47,919 nucleotides of DNA, taken from assembly GCA_964470965.1 (NCBI GenBank), contig CAYYIS010000037.1, positions 1 through 47,919 of the forward strand, in the 5' to 3' direction. Made by a program: the position numbers and the translations under genes. Source of the stretch: CAYYIS01 sp964470965. GTDB lineage: Bacteria; JAAXHH01; JABIQT01. Positions 43,856 through 47,919 of the stretch are shown here, one piece after another. The notes below the pieces were generated by a model. The model did not search any database and was not told where the DNA came from. It saw nothing but the letters and a program-made list of their open reading frames with translations. The stretch's first letter is position 1. Every line of letters starts with the position of its first letter.

Positions 43856-44836
43856 TCAATAGAGCCAGCAGGAGCACGTATGGCTGGCGTCCACTTCTTT
43901 CAGTTGAGGTTCGTCATTGCACTGTGCGAACCGCTGCGTGCATCGGGGCGCAAAGCGACAGCCCTGCGGCAGAGCCGTCAGGTTCGGTGGAGCCCCCTCT
44001 ATCGGCTCTATACGGTCTTTTACGTTATCGCCCAGTTTCGGTACCGATCTTAGCAAACCCTGCGTATAGGGATGTTTGGGATTATCAAACAGCTCGTCCA
44101 CGGGCGCCGATTCGACTATACGGCCTGCATACATGACGATCACCCGATCGCACACCTGGCCGACTACGCCGAGGTCATGGGTAATGATGATAACCGACAT
44201 ATTGAGCTCCGACTGTATCTTCTGCATCAGCTCGAGGATTTGGGCCTGAATCGTAACGTCCAGAGCGGTGGTGGGTTCGTCGGCGATCAGCAGTCGGGGG
44301 TTGCATGCGATGGCCATTGCAATCATCACGCGCTGCCTCATGCCACCGCTGAACTGATGTGGATAATCATCCAGCCTCGATTCTGGACTCGGGATGTTTA
44401 CCAGGTGCATCAATTCAATACTACGGTCCCGGGCCTCGCTCTTGTTCATCCCCATATGTATCTGGAGCGGCTCCCTAAGCTGCCAGCCGATCGTCAAAAC
44501 GGGGTTTAAAGAAGTCATCGGATCCTGAAACACCATGGCCACATCATTGCCGCGAATCTTCTGCATCTCAGTCTCGTCCAACGTTCTCAGATCGAGCGGC
44601 TGCCCGCCATCCTCCGGGGAAAACAGTATTTTACCACTAACCGTCTTCCCCGGAGGATTCGGGATCAACTGCATGATGGACAGCACAGTCGCGCTTTTTC
44701 CACACCCGCTCTCCCCCACGATACCGACCGTTTCACCTTCGGCCACCGAGAAGCTGATGTCGTCTACTGCTTTGACCACACCTGCCCTGGTGAAAAAATG
44801 AGTCGCCATATTCTCAACACTCAGCAATGCATCCAT
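43856..44836 (-). CDS. Oligopeptide/dipeptide ABC transporter ATPase (OppD/DppD type)
   Basis: 326 residues. Walker A is GESGCGKSA (about 41-49; the last residue is Ala where Thr is usual). VFQDPMTSLNPVLTIGWQL, the signature SGGMRQRVMIAMAI, and Walker B (LLIADEPTTALD) follow. The C-terminal cysteine set (CRFAPRCTQRFAQC, then HTCSC) has the same spacing as the one in OppF. It is the first gene of the oppD-oppF-kinase-YheC/D-folC run. AAAGGG is upstream of the ATG. Confidence 0.92.
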   Translation of the reverse strand: MDALLSVENMATHFFTRAGVVKAVDDISFSVAEGETVGIVGESGCGKSATVLSIMQLIPNPPGKTVSGKILFSPEDGGQPLDLRTLDETEMQKIRGNDVAMVFQDPMTSLNPVLTIGWQLREPLQIHMGMNKSEARDRSIELMHLVNIPSPESRLDDYPHQFSGGMRQRVMIAMAIACNPRLLIADEPTTALDVTIQAQILELMQKIQSELNMSVIIITHDLGVVGQVCDRVIVMYAGRIVESAPVDELFDNPKHPYTQGLLRSVPKLGDNVKDRIEPIEGAPPNLTALPQGCRFAPRCTQRFAQCNDEPQLKEVDASHTCSCWLY

Positions 44837-44860
44837 GTGTACCCTTTACGATGTAGGATT

Positions 44861-45019
44861 TTATCTATCCACGGAACCAACCGTAATCAATTCATCATTC
44901 TCCGGTCTTTCTATCGCCTGCTGATATCTATCCTTCCCTTCACGATCGTCATCGCGACGTAGCGTACTTCGCCGATCATTCGAAAATGCATCAACATGTT
45001 CCGGCTGTGATGATTTCAT
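44861..45019 (-). CDS. Possible small charged protein (52 residues)
   Basis: A short frame in the gap between the EF-G-like and oppD genes. ATG at 45019 has GGAAGG about 10 nt upstream and TAA at 44861-44863. The product is hydrophilic with many Asp, Arg and Glu residues, starting MKSSQPEHVDAFSNDRRS, and has no membrane helix or signal peptide. No family was recognised. It fills the gap almost entirely, but a frame of this length could be chance. Confidence 0.35.
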   Translation of the reverse strand: MKSSQPEHVDAFSNDRRSTLRRDDDREGKDRYQQAIERPENDELITVGSVDR

Positions 45020-45091
45020 GGCTCTGGCCTTCCATGATGTAAGGCTGTCCCGGTGCAGCGTCGGAATCTCTGGCCAACACAGGGAGAAAGG

Positions 45092-47182
45092 CTACCCATC
45101 TTGTTCTTTGAGCGCCTCGGCTTCTTCCACGACTTTAGTCTGGATTTCGTGAGGCATTTCATCATACCGGAGGAACTTGCGGCTGTGGCTACCACGCCCC
45201 TGCGTCATCGATCGTAAAGACGTAGAGTATTTGTACAATTCGGCCAGCGGTAACTCAGCTTTGACCACCTGAAGCGCCCCCTTCTGGTCCATCCCAAGGA
45301 TACGTCCGCGCCGTGAGGAAAGGTCACCCATCACGTCGCCCATATATTCTTCCGGTACAACTACCTCCGCCTCATATATAGGCTCAAGTAAAACTGGTTT
45401 GGCTTCTAAAACAGCGCTTTTAAAACCCATCGAGGCTGCAATCTTGAACGCCATTTCCGAAGAATCGACGGCATGGAAAGATCCGTCATACAGCGTCGCT
45501 TTGAAGTCCACCACCTGATAACCGGCAACCACACCCTCTTCCATAGCTTCCTGAATCCCTTTATCCACCGCTGGAATAAACCGGCCCGGCACCACACCGC
45601 CCACGATGGCATTGACGAACTCATAGCCGGCTCCACGAGGCGCAGGTTCGATCTTTATCCAAGTGTCGCCGAACTGACCCCGGCCACCCGACTGTCTCTT
45701 GAAACGCCCCTGTTTCTCTGAAGTACCCCGTATGGTTTCGCGATACGGCACCCGTGGCTTGATCATATCAACCTCGACACCAAATCGGCGTTGCAGGCGT
45801 TCCACTACCGTCTCTAGGTGCATTTCACCGGCGCCGGCCAGAATCAGTTGTTTTAATTCCGGGTCGTAGCGATTGACGAATGAAGGATCTTCTTCATGGA
45901 GCCTAGACAGTCCCATGCTGATTTTTTCTTCATCCTCCTTACTTTTCGGCGAGATCGCCACTTCCGCCACCGGGTCGGCGAACGAAATCTTCGGTAAACC
46001 GAACTGCATCTGCCTGTCACAGAGTGTATCGCCGGTGTGGGTATCTTTTAATTTCACCACTGCGCCTATCTCACCGGCTCTCACGGTCCCCATTTCAGTG
46101 CGTTCGCGTCCGAGCGTCTCAAAAATTTGGCCGAATCGCTCCGTGGTTTCTTTTGTGCTGTTATACACATCGCCTCCGCCCTTTACCTCTCCGGAAAACA
46201 CGCGGAAATACGACAATTCCCCGATATGCGGTTCGGAAACGGTTTTGAAAACAAGCGCGGCAAAGGGACCGGTGCTGTCGGCTGCCAGGGGAATTTCATC
46301 TTCGCTACCGGATTTTTTGGCCACTGTTGCCGGTCTGTCTGCGGGAGACGGCATAAACTGGGTAATGGTGTTCAGCAAGGCCGAAGTTCCGATGTTCTGG
46401 GATGCGGAGGTACACAGGATGGGAAAGATGGCACCAGAGCATATTCCTTTTCTTAAACCATCCTCAAGTTGTTGATCGGTCAGTTCACCCTCTTCAAAAT
46501 ACCGTTCCAACAACTCATCGTCGGACTCCGCAGCCACCTCAATGAGCTTTTCCCGATATTCCGCTGCCTGATCCGCCACATCGTCCGGGATATCCTGGGC
46601 GTCCGGATTACCGTTACCCTCGCTTTCATAAATCAACGCTTTCATGGTGACTAGGTCGACCACACCTTTAAATGATTCATTGCCGCCGATCGGTATATTC
46701 ACTGGTACAGCCTGATTGCCGAACCGCTCCTGTATCCGTTCCAGGGTATCATAGAAATCCGCGTGTTCTTTATCCAACAGGTTGACTACCAGCATTCTGG
46801 GCAGGTCGAATTCGTCGGCGTATTCCCAGGCACGGTCTGTCTCCACTTCGATTCCTTCTAAAGCCCTCACTGTAACCACAACGCCGTCGGCAACGCGCAT
46901 CGCGCATTTCACTTCACCGGTAAAGTCTGTAAAACCTGGTGAATCAAGTAGATGAATCCTGTGATCATCCCAGTCGCAATATAATGGCGTAACACCCATG
47001 GAAATCCCGTGTTCTATTTCTTCGTCACGGTAATCTGAGGTTGTATTGCCTGAATCTACGGACCCCAGCCTGTTGATTGTTCCGGAGGTAAATAGTAGGC
47101 CTTCAGTCAGTGATGTCTTGCCGCTTCCTCCATGTCCTGCCAAGCAGATATTACGTATTTTCTCTAAGCTATAGTCCTTCAC
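45092..47182 (-). CDS. Elongation factor G-like translational GTPase (fusA paralogue)
   Basis: 696 residues, full EF-G length with domains I-V. G1 is GHGGSGKT (16-23) rather than the GHIDAGKT-type motif of canonical EF-G, and G3 is DSPGF (80-84), with Phe84 at the place of the catalytic His of DTPGH. G4 is NLLD (134-137), lacking the Lys of NKxD. Domain IV (YRETIRG, RQSGGRGQFGD) and domain V look intact. This matches the EF-G-like (EF-G2-type) subfamily, whose members often lack the catalytic His; the missing G4 Lys is more unusual. The start is GTG with GGAGG 7-8 nt upstream. It is beside the rRNA operon, but with its own promoter. Its role in translation is not clear from sequence. Confidence 0.9.
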   Translation of the reverse strand: MKDYSLEKIRNICLAGHGGSGKTSLTEGLLFTSGTINRLGSVDSGNTTSDYRDEEIEHGISMGVTPLYCDWDDHRIHLLDSPGFTDFTGEVKCAMRVADGVVVTVRALEGIEVETDRAWEYADEFDLPRMLVVNLLDKEHADFYDTLERIQERFGNQAVPVNIPIGGNESFKGVVDLVTMKALIYESEGNGNPDAQDIPDDVADQAAEYREKLIEVAAESDDELLERYFEEGELTDQQLEDGLRKGICSGAIFPILCTSASQNIGTSALLNTITQFMPSPADRPATVAKKSGSEDEIPLAADSTGPFAALVFKTVSEPHIGELSYFRVFSGEVKGGGDVYNSTKETTERFGQIFETLGRERTEMGTVRAGEIGAVVKLKDTHTGDTLCDRQMQFGLPKISFADPVAEVAISPKSKEDEEKISMGLSRLHEEDPSFVNRYDPELKQLILAGAGEMHLETVVERLQRRFGVEVDMIKPRVPYRETIRGTSEKQGRFKRQSGGRGQFGDTWIKIEPAPRGAGYEFVNAIVGGVVPGRFIPAVDKGIQEAMEEGVVAGYQVVDFKATLYDGSFHAVDSSEMAFKIAASMGFKSAVLEAKPVLLEPIYEAEVVVPEEYMGDVMGDLSSRRGRILGMDQKGALQVVKAELPLAELYKYSTSLRSMTQGRGSHSRKFLRYDEMPHEIQTKVVEEAEALKEQDG

Positions 47183-47267
47183 GCGCGATCCTCCCTCTAC
47201 CTATCCGGCGATCCGTCGTTTACTTTCAAATTGATAATACATGCTGGTCTGTTTGAGAGTATGTAGT

Positions 47268-47296
47268 ATTGTAGTATAGGGGATAGGGTCTGTCAA
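47268..47296 (-). promoter_or_regulatory. Consensus promoter of the EF-G-like gene
   Basis: Minus strand: -35 TTGACA (47291-47296, perfect), 17-nt spacer, -10 TACAAT (47268-47273). It predicts transcription from near 47261, with a leader of about 78 nt to the GTG start, just after the rRNA operon terminator. Confidence 0.8.
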
Positions 47297-47355
47297 GGAT
47301 TTCACATGGTACGTGTAACAGAAATACAAGCGTCAAATATACGGCATATCTGGGT

Positions 47356-47401
47356 AAATAAAAAAAGCCGGAAGGATCGATTTGAGTTCGATCCTTCCGG
47401 C
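47356..47401 (-). terminator. Terminator of the rRNA operon
   Basis: On the minus strand a perfect 14-bp stem (47367-47380 and 47388-47401) with a 7-nt loop is followed by seven T and then an AT-rich stretch (47356-47366), 8 nt after the 5S rRNA. It is a textbook intrinsic terminator. Confidence 0.95.
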
Positions 47402-47408
47402 ATCAGAT

Positions 47409-47528
47409 CTCCCGGCAGCGCCCTACTCTCCCACAAGGTCACCCTAGCAGTACCATCGGCGCAAGAGGGCTTAACGACTCTGTTCGGAATGAGAAGAGGT
47501 GTGGCCCCTCCGCTATCACCACCGGAAG
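47409..47528 (-). rRNA. rrf: 5S ribosomal RNA
   Basis: About 120 nt. The conserved core matches bacterial 5S: CATTCCGAACAGAGTCG (loop A to helix III), GCGCCGATGGTACTG and GGGAGAGTAGGGCGCTGCC. The two ends pair as helix I over 10 bp, which sets the limits. It lies about 58 nt after the 23S. Confidence 0.95.
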
Positions 47529-47586
47529 AAGGCGGTTCGACAATCACAAAGGAAGCACGGGATAGGACTAATTTTCATTGAAGCGC

Positions 47587-47919
<333 letters not shown>

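Noticed and set aside
47302..47581. Open frames over the 5S rRNA and its terminator on both strands.
   Set aside because: They overlap a clear rRNA gene and a terminator.

Overview
This window carries a compact, single-copy, diderm bacterial chromosome segment. Nearly everything from 2.4 to 35 kb and from 37.9 kb to the right edge is on the minus strand; only the first gene and two genes near 36-37 kb are on the plus strand. The envelope genes (TolQ/ExbB, ExbD, AgmX/TonB-like, an outer-membrane barrel, signal-peptide proteins rich in TPRs) show a Gram-negative envelope. Together with the S55-peptidase, beta-propeller and YheC/D families, this fits an uncultured lineage near the FCB group (Latescibacterota- or Gemmatimonadota-like). 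That placement is a guess from gene content; no taxonomic search was possible. No phage, IS element, CRISPR array or tRNA was seen.

Layout. 0-2.4 kb: a YfhO-family membrane protein (+). 2.4-14.6 kb (-): a probable operon, transcribed from a barrel-like outer-membrane protein through two giant periplasmic TPR proteins and a small secreted protein, then ExbB/TolQ, two ExbD/TolR and a TonB/AgmX-like protein. It looks like an envelope-spanning, proton-driven machine similar in parts list to the Myxococcus Agl/Glt gliding apparatus. One of its two ExbD proteins has Asn where the proton-carrying Asp should be. A consensus promoter lies about 315 nt upstream of its first gene. 15.0-25.5 kb (-): parA-parB, an M23 peptidase, a bactofilin and a complete F-type ATP synthase operon (atpZ-I-B-E-F-H-A-G-D-C). 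25.6-35.3 kb (-): a tight housekeeping run: S55 peptidase, beta-propeller protein, yebC, ruvC, ruvA, ruvB, DUF2905, queA, ispD, ispF.

35.8-37.5 kb (+): cysE and a small secreted TPR protein, ending in a strong bidirectional hairpin terminator. 37.9-44.8 kb (-): oppD-oppF ATPases without permeases, a PfkB sugar kinase, a YheC/D ATP-grasp protein and folC, with overlapping stop/start codons, then a TPR-parvulin fusion. 44.9-47.3 kb (-): a possible 52-residue protein and an EF-G paralogue with a consensus promoter. 47.4 kb to the edge (-): 5S rRNA with its terminator and the 3' end of 23S rRNA.

The strongest anomalies are: (1) a paired change in the sarcin-ricin loop of the 23S rRNA (C2658-G2663 to U-A, E. 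coli numbering), next to an EF-G paralogue lacking the catalytic His and the NKxD Lys; (2) the Agl/Glt-like module with an Asp/Asn ExbD pair; (3) the long, unassigned leader RNA in front of that module. Several genes appear to start at TTG or GTG with good ribosome-binding sites.
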